Positions 49,390 to 58,471 of a stretch of 64,000 nucleotides of DNA are shown here, one piece after another (positions within the stretch are counted from its first letter, which is position 1; every line of letters starts with the position of its first letter). The stretch spans positions 62,001 through 126,000 of the forward strand of contig NZ_AHCB03000012.1 in assembly GCF_000238335.3 (NCBI RefSeq), in the 5' to 3' direction. Origin of the DNA: Pseudoalteromonas marina. Lineage in GTDB: Bacteria > Pseudomonadota > Gammaproteobacteria > Enterobacterales > Alteromonadaceae. The notes below the pieces were generated by a model. The model was not told the DNA's origin. It ran no database searches and was given only the letters and a program-made list of their open reading frames with translations. The position numbers were made by a program, and so were the translations under genes.

Positions 49390-50921
49390 TTGGCGCAATG
49401 CAGCAACAGCTCGACTTTATTGCGTATATTCAACGCATGCTGGTTGAGGGCGATTTTAGCGCTACCTACAAGTTTGCACTTTTACACGCTATTGCCGATG
49501 TATGCGTAGAGCAACCGCTGTTATCTGATCAAAGTGAATTAGTAATAGAGCTACCAACCCTTGCCGATAAACTCATTACTTTATACTGGCACCATGCAAT
49601 GCCGTTTTCGTCAGAGCACACCGGCGAAAGCGCCTTACTTAAGCAAAATACAGGCGCGCAATCAAAAGTAATTAGCGTATTGTTTGAATGCCAGCAAAAC
49701 AACATACGTAACTTTCGCCAGCTTAAGCAAAGCCCGTTTTATAAGCCCACGTTTAATGCTGCTATGGCAACACTAAAATCAGGGCCGCTTTGGCGCTTAC
49801 AAATTCTCGCCAAACAAGAAGAATGCTTTTTGTACCCGCACACAAACAGCACTCAATTCATTATGTTAAATGCAGGCATTGCTAGCTGCTTTAGACGCTT
49901 TTACGACCTAGTAGTGTATTTAGCTAAAAATGCATGGCTTCAAAAAATTCAAAGTATAAAGCACAACCAAGCGTTAATTGGCCCGCAAAGCCAGCTGCAA
50001 GAGTTTTTATTTGGGGTAGACCGTAATGCACTTACCAAGGCAAAGCCTGTTTTAGTAGAGCTGCAATCAAACACCTGTTTTTATTGCCAAAAGCCAATGA
50101 AAAACGATGTTGAGGTTGATCACTTTATACCGTTTGCACGCTACGCTAATGACTTAGGCCATAATTTTGTGGCCGCGCACCGCACATGTAATAACAATAA
50201 ACGCGACTTTTTAGCCGCACAGCAGCACCGTGAACGCTGGCAAAACCAAAATTTGGTCGTTAACAGCCAAACTATTAGTAATGAGCTAAGTGCTTATTTT
50301 CATTGCGATGCCGATAAGTCTCTCGCTGTAAGTAATTGGGCTTACCAAGTAGCGCAAGCAAACAGCGCTAAATTATGGATTGCTAATAAAGACCATTTCG
50401 AACAAGCAAAACTAACCGCAGAATTGTTTACGTTTCCAAATGCACCACAGGCTGAGCTAAATCAAGTCGCTGAACCTGCCGTTAGTTTAAAATCAGTTGA
50501 TGAAGTATTAAAGCTACCGTACTTCCCTAATATTAAAGTTGCCTGTGGGCATTTTAAAACTGGCGATAGCAGCGATGTTGAATATTTAGACGCGCCACTT
50601 GGCGCGGGCAAGCTTGACCCAAACGTACACTTTTTAGCACGTGCATCGGGCAACTCTATGAATGGCGGTAAACACCCAATACTTGATGGCGACTTATTGT
50701 TACTTGAGCTTATAACTTCCGATAGAGCCGGATCGCTTCGCGGCCAAATAGTCGCGATAGAGCGAGATGATATAAGCGGAGATGGGCAGTATTTACTGCG
50801 CAAAGTTAATAAATTACCAAACGGACAATATGAGCTAATCGCTCAAAATCCCGATTACGAAGTAATGATTGCTGATGAAAGCATGCGAACGTTCGCACGC
50901 CTTAAACAAGTGGTTTTGTAG
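49386..50921 (+). CDS. HNH endonuclease fused to S24 (UmuD/LexA-type) peptidase
   Basis: A 511-residue fusion. The N-terminal 225 residues are helical and unrecognised. An HNH nuclease follows: C231-x2-C234, EVDHFIPFARY with D245-H246, then HNFVAAHRTCNNNK. The C-terminus (about 375-511) is an S24 peptidase with a scissile Cys387-Gly388 as in UmuD, nucleophile S424 in GNSMNGG, and lysine K473 in LLRKV. All three elements of self-cleavage are intact. The design suggests that RecA filaments or another damage cue triggers cleavage that frees or switches the nuclease; this is inference. Coupled to the methyltransferase, followed by a terminator. Confidence 0.85.
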   Translation: MIGAMQQQLDFIAYIQRMLVEGDFSATYKFALLHAIADVCVEQPLLSDQSELVIELPTLADKLITLYWHHAMPFSSEHTGESALLKQNTGAQSKVISVLFECQQNNIRNFRQLKQSPFYKPTFNAAMATLKSGPLWRLQILAKQEECFLYPHTNSTQFIMLNAGIASCFRRFYDLVVYLAKNAWLQKIQSIKHNQALIGPQSQLQEFLFGVDRNALTKAKPVLVELQSNTCFYCQKPMKNDVEVDHFIPFARYANDLGHNFVAAHRTCNNNKRDFLAAQQHRERWQNQNLVVNSQTISNELSAYFHCDADKSLAVSNWAYQVAQANSAKLWIANKDHFEQAKLTAELFTFPNAPQAELNQVAEPAVSLKSVDEVLKLPYFPNIKVACGHFKTGDSSDVEYLDAPLGAGKLDPNVHFLARASGNSMNGGKHPILDGDLLLLELITSDRAGSLRGQIVAIERDDISGDGQYLLRKVNKLPNGQYELIAQNPDYEVMIADESMRTFARLKQVVL

Positions 50922-50922
50922 T

Positions 50923-50943
50923 CGCGATTTTATATCGCGTTTT
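50923..50943 (+). terminator. Terminator after the HNH-S24 gene
   Basis: CGCGAT-TTTAT-ATCGCG followed by TTTT, directly after the stop codon. Confidence 0.7.
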
Positions 50944-50948
50944 AACGT

Positions 50949-50987
50949 GTAGACGCGCAGCTTGCTGGCGTTAAAAGCGTAGCTTTT
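50949..50987 (+). repeat. REP element (C/G variant)
   Basis: GTAG-A, then stem CGCGCAGC-TT-GCTGGCG with a bulged G, then AAAAGC-GTA-GCTTTT. The stem differs from the common CGTAGAGC / GCTCACG form by paired changes on both sides. Confidence 0.85.
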
Positions 50988-51044
50988 TGAATAGCTATTT
51001 TGCGTGAGAGCTTTAGGGATTTAAAAACCTCTATTCGAGGTTTT

Positions 51045-51261
51045 ATCGCGTTGGCGATGGCAACCAAAGGGCGGCTGCCGCCGACCGCCCTTTGGAATCC
51101 CACGGCGCACCCGAGGATCACACTGTAACTTCAACTTACGTTAATGATGTGAACGTAACCAGCGTAGATAGGCCATCCATGGCCAAGCTACGCTTTGTAC
51201 AGCATCCATGCTGTAAATTACTCATCATTAACTCAGTTTCAGGTGTGATCACGGGGAATTG
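51045..51261 (+). repeat. Structured ~215-bp element, left copy of an inverted pair
   Basis: Matches 58188-58400 in reverse orientation at about 75% identity by eye. The outer end begins ATCGCGTTGGCGATGGCAACC and the inner end is CACGGGGAATTG. Three hairpins are visible: CCAAAGGGCGG / CCGCCCTTTGG (51064-51095), AGCGTAG-x3-GGCCA-TCCA-TGGCC-x3-CTACGCT (51161-51194) and ACAGCA-TCCA-TGCTGT (51199-51214). A 65-codon frame here is a by-product of the repeat. Confidence 0.85.
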
Positions 51262-51323
51262 GAGTGTGTTGTTAAATTGGTGTTTATGAATGTAGGCGGG
51301 AGTTTACCTCATGCTTTTGGATT

Positions 51324-51362
51324 GTAAGCGCAGAGCTTGCTCGCGCGAAAAGCGAAGCTTTT
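51324..51362 (+). repeat. REP-like element (GTAA variant)
   Basis: GTAA, then CGCAGAGC-TT-GCTCGCG and AAAAGC-GAA-GCTTTT. The GTAG tetranucleotide is altered, so it may no longer be a RAYT target. Confidence 0.7.
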
Positions 51363-51453
51363 AAATTTTGCGAAATTTTGGTGTTTAAAAGTAGTAATTT
51401 AGTGTTTTTAAAATTCTTAAATAAATAACGAACTGCTTAGCTAAGGCGAAAGG

Positions 51454-52626
51454 ATGTTAGAAAAAAAGAAACCAAGGGAGCAAAGCGGGCGTCATTCATT
51501 TGCTGCATATAGAGCACAGGTGAGGTCAGCTGCGATGGCATCACTATCTATTCTAGAAAACGATGGTATCGATAGAGTTTACTGTGACTTGCACGATGAT
51601 TTTGTTATTCGTAAAAAAGATGACGATGGATTTAGTTATGTTTTTTACCAAGTTAAAACCAATGGCAAGCAAAACCACAATTGGACTTTAAATGAATTAT
51701 TTGGCCTTAAAGCCAAAACTAAAGACCAGAAAAAGCAGTGTACAGAGAAAATAAAAAATAGCTTTATTGGTAAGCTGCTCTTACATACTGTAGTTTTCGA
51801 TAATTACTGCAATTCAGTTGTCTTTCAAACCAACATCAATAATGGTGATGACGTTGAAAAAGTAATAGAAGACATTGAAGCAGGGGCTTTTCAAAATAAG
51901 TTCTCGGAAGTGTTAATTGATAGGTTCAATAAATGTTTCCCAGAAGAAGTCTCTAATGAACTATCCGAAGATGAAATCAAATTAAGATTATCAAAGCTCA
52001 AGTTTGAAACTGATGTACAGTATTTAAAAAGTGGTGATGATAATTTCGAACCTATTGCAAAGAATGCGATTTACAAATTTAGCGAAGTAGATTTAGGACA
52101 CACTGAAACTCGTGAAATACTGATGAAACTGCTTGAACTAGTAGAAAATAAATCAAGTGGGGTAATAGCTGAGCTAACTCAAGAAAGTATTGAGCAATAT
52201 GCAGGAATAGCTATTGAAGACTTACTATCGATACTAAGTATATCAAAGGACGCATATAATAACTTGCTTGAAAGCGGAGATAGTAAAGTTATAAAAAGCG
52301 CATCAATTATTCAACGAACGCTTTCCTCGGCTGGTGCTAGCATTGAGGAGGTTGAGTATATATCAAGATGCAAAACTAATTGGGATCTTTGGCACAGGAA
52401 AAATCGCCATGTGCTTTTTGAGTTCGACTTACGGTCCATCAATAGCATGGTAAGAGAGCTTTTAAATAGCTCCATTCGTAGTGATGGCTCACTTCATTTA
52501 GCTAGCCTGAGATCTCCAATAAAAGACTTAGTCAGTAAGCTTGAGTCTGAGGACTTAATGTATGATCTAAACCCTGAGCTCATTCTCGGAGGCATATTTG
52601 CGGAATTAGTTAAGGGGAAATCATGA
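51454..52626 (+). CDS. DUF4297/Cap4-type dsDNA nuclease effector of an ABC-3C (Lamassu-like) system
   Basis: A 390-residue protein. The N-terminus resembles the DUF4297 nuclease: helix FAAYRAQVRSAAMASLSIL, then D48/D49 (HDDFVIRKK) and Q66-V-K68 (FYQVKTNGKQ), the D...QxK signature of PD-(D/E)XK enzymes. The remaining 300 residues are helical and fit the C-terminal domain that couples ABC-3C effectors to their ATPase. The gene starts a strictly overlapping three-gene operon with a TAAGG ribosome site. Probable role: cleave DNA when the ATPase senses foreign or abnormal DNA. Confidence 0.8.
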   Translation: MLEKKKPREQSGRHSFAAYRAQVRSAAMASLSILENDGIDRVYCDLHDDFVIRKKDDDGFSYVFYQVKTNGKQNHNWTLNELFGLKAKTKDQKKQCTEKIKNSFIGKLLLHTVVFDNYCNSVVFQTNINNGDDVEKVIEDIEAGAFQNKFSEVLIDRFNKCFPEEVSNELSEDEIKLRLSKLKFETDVQYLKSGDDNFEPIAKNAIYKFSEVDLGHTETREILMKLLELVENKSSGVIAELTQESIEQYAGIAIEDLLSILSISKDAYNNLLESGDSKVIKSASIIQRTLSSAGASIEEVEYISRCKTNWDLWHRKNRHVLFEFDLRSINSMVRELLNSSIRSDGSLHLASLRSPIKDLVSKLESEDLMYDLNPELILGGIFAELVKGKS

Positions 52627-53102
52627 ATTTCGATACATTTTTTGAAAATATTGCACAATCTGGTACCGAAATTCGCGTTGATAGCTCTAGTTATAACAAG
52701 CCAAATTTGTTAAATAACGAAGCATTATTTCAGCTCCCATTGATCAGTTTGATAGTGCTACTTATGGCTAAAGATAAACGAAAACCCAAAGTATCAGAAA
52801 TCGGCCAACTTGTTGGTGAATGCTTAGAAACAAGCATGCCCGGCTTTAAAGGCTCGGCTCAACACGTTGGTTGGTCAGCAAACTTACGAGTTAGAACTGT
52901 GAAAGCAGTTAGCTTTTTGGAATATTCAAACTTGATAGAAATCCCGAATAATAAAGGGCGAATTAAAATCACAACTTTAGGTAAGAAAGTGATTGATAAA
53001 GCCTTTAATGAAGAGGATATCCTAGCTTGTAACCTAGCTGAGATAGCTAGAGCATACAGAAACCTATGTGTTTCTAAGCAATTAGACATGGAGTTGGAAT
53101 GA
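52623..53102 (+). CDS. ABC-3C middle component (winged-helix protein)
   Basis: A 159-residue protein overlapping both neighbours by 4 nt. It has a predicted winged helix at about 50-125 (VSEIGQLVGECLE ... VRTVKAVSFLEYSNLIEI ... GRIKITTLGKKVI), the layout of the middle component of ABC three-component conflict systems. It probably bridges nuclease and ATPase or binds DNA. It is called mainly by size, position and fold. Confidence 0.7.
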   Translation: MNFDTFFENIAQSGTEIRVDSSSYNKPNLLNNEALFQLPLISLIVLLMAKDKRKPKVSEIGQLVGECLETSMPGFKGSAQHVGWSANLRVRTVKAVSFLEYSNLIEIPNNKGRIKITTLGKKVIDKAFNEEDILACNLAEIARAYRNLCVSKQLDMELE

Positions 53103-54874
53103 AGTTAATTAGTATACAAATTTTTTCAAATGGTCTTTCTGGTTGGCAATCAGATTTACTAAAGTTTGGCGACAATATTACTCAACTATTTGGTAAGAAT
53201 GGTTGTGGTAAAACTCCTATAGTACAGTCGATTGCTTTTTGCCTAGGCTATCCTAGCGTATTTAGAAATGATATTTATGAACGATGCAATCACGCTACTT
53301 TAGAAGTGTCATCTCCTATCGGAAATTTGCAATTAAAGAGAATTTTCAGCAAAAGTACAGATATTCAGGTTACAGAGCCTAATGGCGAGAAGCAGAGGTT
53401 TTATGATGAAAAGGAGTATTCGGCATATTTGTTTGAAACGTTGGGTCTGTCAATAGATAACCTAGTAACCAATAATAACAAAAGCACTAGTCCCTATTTA
53501 GCATCAATGCTGCCAATCTACTACCTAGATCAAGATGACGGTTATAACAAGTTTTATAGCCCACCAAATAACTTTATCAAAGATCAGTTCTCAGAAATGA
53601 TGAGAATGATATTTGATTTGCCAGTCAAACACTCATTCGACCAAAAGAAAGAAAAATTTAAGGCTAAAGAACGTTTAGATTATTTAGATAAACAAGTAGA
53701 GCTTCATTCACGCCAAGCTGAAATTGCTAAGCAGGAAGCCGCATTAATATCTAAAAGCTCAGAAGAATTAGAAGATGAAATCAGTACTTTAGAAAGTGAA
53801 ATAGAGCAACTCAAGAGCTCAGGCGCAAACCACGATGACTCGATTAATGTTTTAGATCGCTTAATTTCAAAACATAAAGCCTCGATAAGAGGCTTAACGC
53901 TTGAAATCGCTGAAATTAATAAGAGAACAAGCGGTATTGCACAGATAGTACATGAGATTAACACCGAAGTTGAAACACTTAACTTGAACGAAGAGGCTAG
54001 GCGTGTATTCCTATCATTTAATGAGATTTGTGGCTCTAGTAACTGCCAACTGTTTGCTTCAAGCTCAGATGCCTACAGTAAAAATTTATTGTATTTAAAA
54101 GACCAAATTAAAGATCTCGAAAGAAATGCAGGTATAGATAAGATTAAAATCGAGCAAATCATGAAACAACGTGAAAGCTTAGAAGGTTTAATCCAAACGA
54201 TTATCGATGAGAGAAATCAATCTTTAGAAAAAAGCGAGATATCGGCTCTGGTAGATGCAATATCAGCATTAAAAAATCAGATTTTTGAACTGCAAAGCCA
54301 AAAGAGTGACATCGAAAAAGTTGAATTACTGGAAAATAAACATTTTCAAACTATCGCTGAGCGTAATAAAGCTTTAGAAAAGTATCAGTCTTTTGGTACG
54401 GATAAAAACTCAATACCAGCATTAGTAAGGCTCAAAGCTGACCTTCGAGAGTTCTTTTTAAACTGGCTAGAAATACTAAATACCAACAACATTAGCCGAA
54501 ATATTACGTTTAAAGACGATTTTACTCCGTACCTCGGTACAGAAACTATATCTCAACTTAAGGGAAGTACCAGAACTAGAGCTGTATTAGCGTACCACGC
54601 AGCTTTAATTGAGTTAATGGCGCAGCATAATTCGTTCTGTTTTAAATTCTTGATTTTAGATACACCTAAGCAGCACGAAATTCACAATGATGACCTAAAC
54701 CAATACATCAAAGCACTTAAAGTATTATGTGATCAGCATTCTGTTCAAGTTGTTTTCTCTACTACCGAGTATCATTATCAAGGTGATAATCAAGATATAG
54801 AGTGGAACCCGAAATACCAAGGTGAGAAACAATTGATGTTCTTAAAAATGAATGATCAAGATCGAATCATTTAA
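53099..54874 (+). CDS. SMC/Rad50-like ABC ATPase of the ABC-3C (Lamassu-like) system (DUF3732-like)
   Basis: A 591-residue ATPase. Walker A is GKNGCGKTP (32-40), two coiled-coil arms (about 185-305, 330-430) meet at C311-x4-C316 (CGSSNC), a compact zinc-hook-like apex, the signature is LKGSTRTR (487-494) and Walker B is FLILDTP with D521. The Glu that normally follows this Asp is Thr, as in other ABC-3C ATPases of the D-[STQ]-P type, so hydrolysis may be slow or partner-dependent. It is last in the operon and converges on the helicase gene with a 66-bp gap. Confidence 0.82.
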   Translation: MKLISIQIFSNGLSGWQSDLLKFGDNITQLFGKNGCGKTPIVQSIAFCLGYPSVFRNDIYERCNHATLEVSSPIGNLQLKRIFSKSTDIQVTEPNGEKQRFYDEKEYSAYLFETLGLSIDNLVTNNNKSTSPYLASMLPIYYLDQDDGYNKFYSPPNNFIKDQFSEMMRMIFDLPVKHSFDQKKEKFKAKERLDYLDKQVELHSRQAEIAKQEAALISKSSEELEDEISTLESEIEQLKSSGANHDDSINVLDRLISKHKASIRGLTLEIAEINKRTSGIAQIVHEINTEVETLNLNEEARRVFLSFNEICGSSNCQLFASSSDAYSKNLLYLKDQIKDLERNAGIDKIKIEQIMKQRESLEGLIQTIIDERNQSLEKSEISALVDAISALKNQIFELQSQKSDIEKVELLENKHFQTIAERNKALEKYQSFGTDKNSIPALVRLKADLREFFLNWLEILNTNNISRNITFKDDFTPYLGTETISQLKGSTRTRAVLAYHAALIELMAQHNSFCFKFLILDTPKQHEIHNDDLNQYIKALKVLCDQHSVQVVFSTTEYHYQGDNQDIEWNPKYQGEKQLMFLKMNDQDRII

Positions 54875-54940
54875 ATTTAAATAAGGCGACAAATAACTTA
54901 CCTTAAAACCTATATAATACAGATAAAAATAAACGGGCAG

Positions 54941-57900
54941 TTATCCAACCGCCAACTTCCCCGCCTCATGCCACATTTCACTTGGCATGGGGTTGGTTAA
55001 TTCCCATGTTATATTCATCGGTTGGCTGCCGTTATGGCTTTGGTATTTAACCTCGCCGTAGTTTACAAATCCCATAGTTCGGCCGTTTTCATCTTCCCCT
55101 TGCTCCCGCACAAATAACAGAATGGTTTTTCCTTTTTGTTGATGCTCAATATAACCTTTACCGCGGCCTTTTTCAGGTCGTGATGGGTTTTGGCTTTGCC
55201 AATGAAATAGATTCGGGCTAATTGCATAGTCGTGATACAGCGTTGTGGGTGAATAGGTTTTCTCACATTTATTTAGAGTTACAAAAAGGAGAGTAACCTT
55301 TTGTTCTTCAATAATTAATACTCCCTCACGAGCAGGTGATTTCTGCTCAAACGTATGCACGCCAAACGCGGCGAGTATTTGCTGGCGAGTGTAGCGGCTG
55401 TGTAATTTTATGGCATGATTTGGCTGGCTCGTTAAATCGCTTTCTTGCTGGTGTATGCGGTTTATTAACAGCGCGATCACTTGTGCAAGTTCCTGCTGTA
55501 GCTCTTTGTGTTTAAGTGTCTGTAGGCTCTGTTCAAGGGTTTTAAAGCCTAAACCTGTGCCTGTGCTATCCCAAAAGTTGTAATGCGCCATAAGCGCGTA
55601 CTGCTGGTTTTGTGGGGTTGGCATAAAGCTAAAGTTGTTATTACATAAATCACGTAAAAAGCATAGGTAACTGAGCGAGTTGCAGCCGAGTAATTGGGTG
55701 TTTATAGCGCGGTAATACGCGGCGTAAATGTCGGCTTGGTCTGCGAGTATTTCATCGCCTTTTAGCCAGTGCCAGCCGCCGAACCTACCATCTTTTGGTT
55801 TGTATATATCTTCAAGCGTGACTTGCGGGTTTATGCGTAAAAAACTACTTAGCGTTAGCGTGTCATTGGTATGTTGCGAATAGCTATTTATCAGCTGCTG
55901 TAAACGGCGTTTAGAGTTTATAGCTTGCTGAATATTTTTTAATATTGTTTGTTGTGTGCGCTTTTGTAGCTCTATACGGCAACCTAACGGTAAATGCGGG
56001 AAGTTGTTTTCAATCTCGGTTTTTATTGGTTGGTTACTTTTACCAATTAGCGCGCGGAATTTACTGGCAAAGTCGTATTCTGGGCGAGCATTGCCTACAA
56101 AGTCGAGTACCGTACAGCATTGCTTTTGGCTGTTGTCGGGCAGGCGTAGGCCACGGCCAAGTTGCTGCAAAAACAGCGTTAGGCTCTCGGTTGGGCGTAA
56201 AAATAACAGGGTATCGACCTCTGGAATATCCACACCTTCGTTAAAAATATCAACCACGCACAGTATTTGTATTTCGCCTTGGCGCAGAGCTTGTTGTTTG
56301 GCCGCGCGCTCATTGGTGTTTTTACTGGTCAGTACATCGGCGTTTATGCCAGCTAAGTTAAATTTAGACGCCATAAACTCTGCGTGTTTTTGGCTTACGC
56401 AAAACGCCAGCGCTTTAATGCGGTGAACATTAGTCACTATATCAGCAAGGCTGGATATAATTTTGTTTGCGCGGCTGTTCTCTCCTGTATAAAGGTTACT
56501 TAGCTCGCTTATATCGTAACGGCCACCGCGCCATGTTATTTGGCTTAGGTCGGTATCGTCATCTAGTCCAAAGTACTGAAACGGGCATAAGTGGCGTTGG
56601 TTTATTGCCTCTGGCAAGCGAATTTCAGCGGCTATTACCCCACAAAAATCATCGAGTATATTAGCGCCATCTTGTCGCTCTGGTGTGGCAGTTAAACCAA
56701 GTAATATTGTGGGCGTAAAGTGATTTAAAATAGCGCGATAACTGGCAGCGCTTACGTGATGTACTTCGTCTATTACTATGTAGTCGTAGTAATCGCGGGT
56801 TAAATTGAGCGATTCAATTTGGCTGTTCAGCGTTTGGATTGATGCGAATAATTGGTTGTAGCGTTGTGGTTTGTAGTTACCTACCCACAGCTCACCAAAG
56901 TCGTTATTTTTAAGCACGCCGCGGTAAGCGCTTTGCGCTTGTTTTAGTATTTCTTCTCGGTGGGCTACAAACAAAAAGTGTGCGTTTGGGTTTTTATCGT
57001 AAACGGTTTTAAAGTCGAACGCCGATATAATGGTTTTACCTGTACCTGTTGCGGCTACCACTAGGTTTTTAAAACGATTATGTACGCTGCGTTCAACGCT
57101 TAGCTTTTCTAAAATAGTGAGCTGATGCGTTTTTGGTGTTATATCAAAATAAAACTGGCTGCTTGATTGCCCAACACCGCGCTGCTCGTTAAGTGAATTT
57201 ATGAGCTTTTCTTTACATTCAGCTTTGCCAGTAAATAGCTCGAAATCTGGCGACTGCCAATAGGTTTCAAAGGTACTTTTGGTTTTAGCTATTATGTGTG
57301 GAATTTCTTGCGCGGTAATTTTTAAGTTCCACTCTAGGCCGCTGGTAAGAGCCGAATGCGATAAATTAGACGATCCAATATAACCAGTATGAAAACCCGT
57401 ATTACGCATAAACAAGTATGACTTTGCGTGCAAGCGCTCTTGCTGATTGTTGTAACTAAGCTTTACCTCGGTATTTGGCAGGCTTGCTAAAAACTCAACC
57501 GCTTTAGCATCCGTTGCGCCCATGTATGAAGTAGTAATTACTTTGAGTTTATTGCCGCTTTTAGTAAAGGCTTCAAGCTCATTTTTAAATATGCGCAGTC
57601 CCGTCCATTTTATAAATGAGACAAGCCAGTAAATAGTGTCGGACGATTTTATCTCGCGCTTTAGCTCGGTTTCGAGCGATATACCTGCATTAGCGCCGCT
57701 AAACAATTCGCTTTGGGTAAGCCCCGTAAGTGGGAATATATCGTGAGAGTAATCTTTAAGGTTGGCCGCAATAGGGTTTTGGGTATTAAACAGCGCGGTG
57801 AGTATTCGGCCTTGGCTGTCGATAAGGTTTTCGTTAATTAGCTCGTCATCGCGAATATGATCCTTAAGCCAATGCACAAGGCTATTTGCAAGGTCAATTT

Positions 57901-58093
57901 GTTCTTCCAAGCGCTTTTTTGAATTAGGGATTGCATCAATGGCATGTTCAACCAGCTTACCTAAAAAGCGCGAAAGCCATGTTGCGGCTTCGGCCGTTTC
58001 AAGCTGGCGCTCACCCACATAAAATTGATCACGATTTAAGTTTTGCTCAATTACTTGCGTAATTAACTGCTCGTAAATACCAATTTGCTGCAT
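54941..58093 (-). CDS. PLD-like nuclease / SF2 helicase / DUF3427 protein
   Basis: A 1050-residue protein. A PLD-like domain lies at about 130-300 (LHAKSYLFMRNTGFHTGYIGSSNLSHSAL, with the HxK kept but the usual Asp not evident). A superfamily 2 helicase follows: Walker A ATGTGKT with K353, DEVH at 442-445, GLTATPER, and QQLGRGLRLP as motif VI. The C-terminal DUF3427 ends with FHWQSQNPS and FVREQGEDENGR. The ATG at 58093 has GGGAG at good spacing; the frame extends to 58153 without one. Such proteins are common in defence islands and are expected to translocate on DNA. It is convergent with the ABC-3C operon. Confidence 0.85.
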   Translation of the reverse strand: MQQIGIYEQLITQVIEQNLNRDQFYVGERQLETAEAATWLSRFLGKLVEHAIDAIPNSKKRLEEQIDLANSLVHWLKDHIRDDELINENLIDSQGRILTALFNTQNPIAANLKDYSHDIFPLTGLTQSELFSGANAGISLETELKREIKSSDTIYWLVSFIKWTGLRIFKNELEAFTKSGNKLKVITTSYMGATDAKAVEFLASLPNTEVKLSYNNQQERLHAKSYLFMRNTGFHTGYIGSSNLSHSALTSGLEWNLKITAQEIPHIIAKTKSTFETYWQSPDFELFTGKAECKEKLINSLNEQRGVGQSSSQFYFDITPKTHQLTILEKLSVERSVHNRFKNLVVAATGTGKTIISAFDFKTVYDKNPNAHFLFVAHREEILKQAQSAYRGVLKNNDFGELWVGNYKPQRYNQLFASIQTLNSQIESLNLTRDYYDYIVIDEVHHVSAASYRAILNHFTPTILLGLTATPERQDGANILDDFCGVIAAEIRLPEAINQRHLCPFQYFGLDDDTDLSQITWRGGRYDISELSNLYTGENSRANKIISSLADIVTNVHRIKALAFCVSQKHAEFMASKFNLAGINADVLTSKNTNERAAKQQALRQGEIQILCVVDIFNEGVDIPEVDTLLFLRPTESLTLFLQQLGRGLRLPDNSQKQCCTVLDFVGNARPEYDFASKFRALIGKSNQPIKTEIENNFPHLPLGCRIELQKRTQQTILKNIQQAINSKRRLQQLINSYSQHTNDTLTLSSFLRINPQVTLEDIYKPKDGRFGGWHWLKGDEILADQADIYAAYYRAINTQLLGCNSLSYLCFLRDLCNNNFSFMPTPQNQQYALMAHYNFWDSTGTGLGFKTLEQSLQTLKHKELQQELAQVIALLINRIHQQESDLTSQPNHAIKLHSRYTRQQILAAFGVHTFEQKSPAREGVLIIEEQKVTLLFVTLNKCEKTYSPTTLYHDYAISPNLFHWQSQNPSRPEKGRGKGYIEHQQKGKTILLFVREQGEDENGRTMGFVNYGEVKYQSHNGSQPMNITWELTNPMPSEMWHEAGKLAVG

Positions 58094-58187
58094 TAAAACC
58101 ACTCCCTGTTTGCGAGTGGTTAGTTTACTAAAAAGTGCATTGTAAACAAGCATTAACTCATTATTGAATTAAAGACTAATGCTAAGA

Positions 58188-58400
58188 CAATTCCCCGTGT
58201 TCACGCCCGAAATTGAATTAATGATGAGTAATAGCAGCGCATGGATGCGCGTAAAGCGATGCCTACACATGGACGTGTTTCATCGTGTTTACGTCATATC
58301 ATTAATTTAAATTGAGGAAGCAGTGTGATCCTCGGGGCGCCGTGGGGTTCCAAGGGGCGGTCGGCGATATCCGCCCCTTGGTTGCCATCGCCAACGCGAT
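58188..58400 (-). repeat. Structured ~215-bp element, right copy of the inverted pair
   Basis: Reverse-complement counterpart of 51045-51261. Its hairpins are CCAAGGGGCGG / CCGCCCCTTGG (58350-58381), CGATG / CATCG around ACAC-TGGA-GTGT (58258-58286), and GCGCA-TGGA-TGCGC (58238-58251). Several stem positions differ from the left copy on both sides of the pair, while the TCCA (here TGGA) loops stay fixed. Confidence 0.85.
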
Positions 58401-58471
58401 ATTAGTTTATTGTAAGGTTTTAATGTATAAACATATTTGGGTTATAAATAGAGTTAAATAAAAGGATAAAT

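Noticed and set aside
51092..51289. 65-codon open frame on the plus strand
   Set aside because: It lies wholly within the left structured element; its translation follows hairpin sequence and the right copy does not preserve the frame.
51045..58400. Integron attC sites
   Set aside because: The inverted elements lack the conserved attC core ends (GTTRRRY) and no integrase or cassette array is present.
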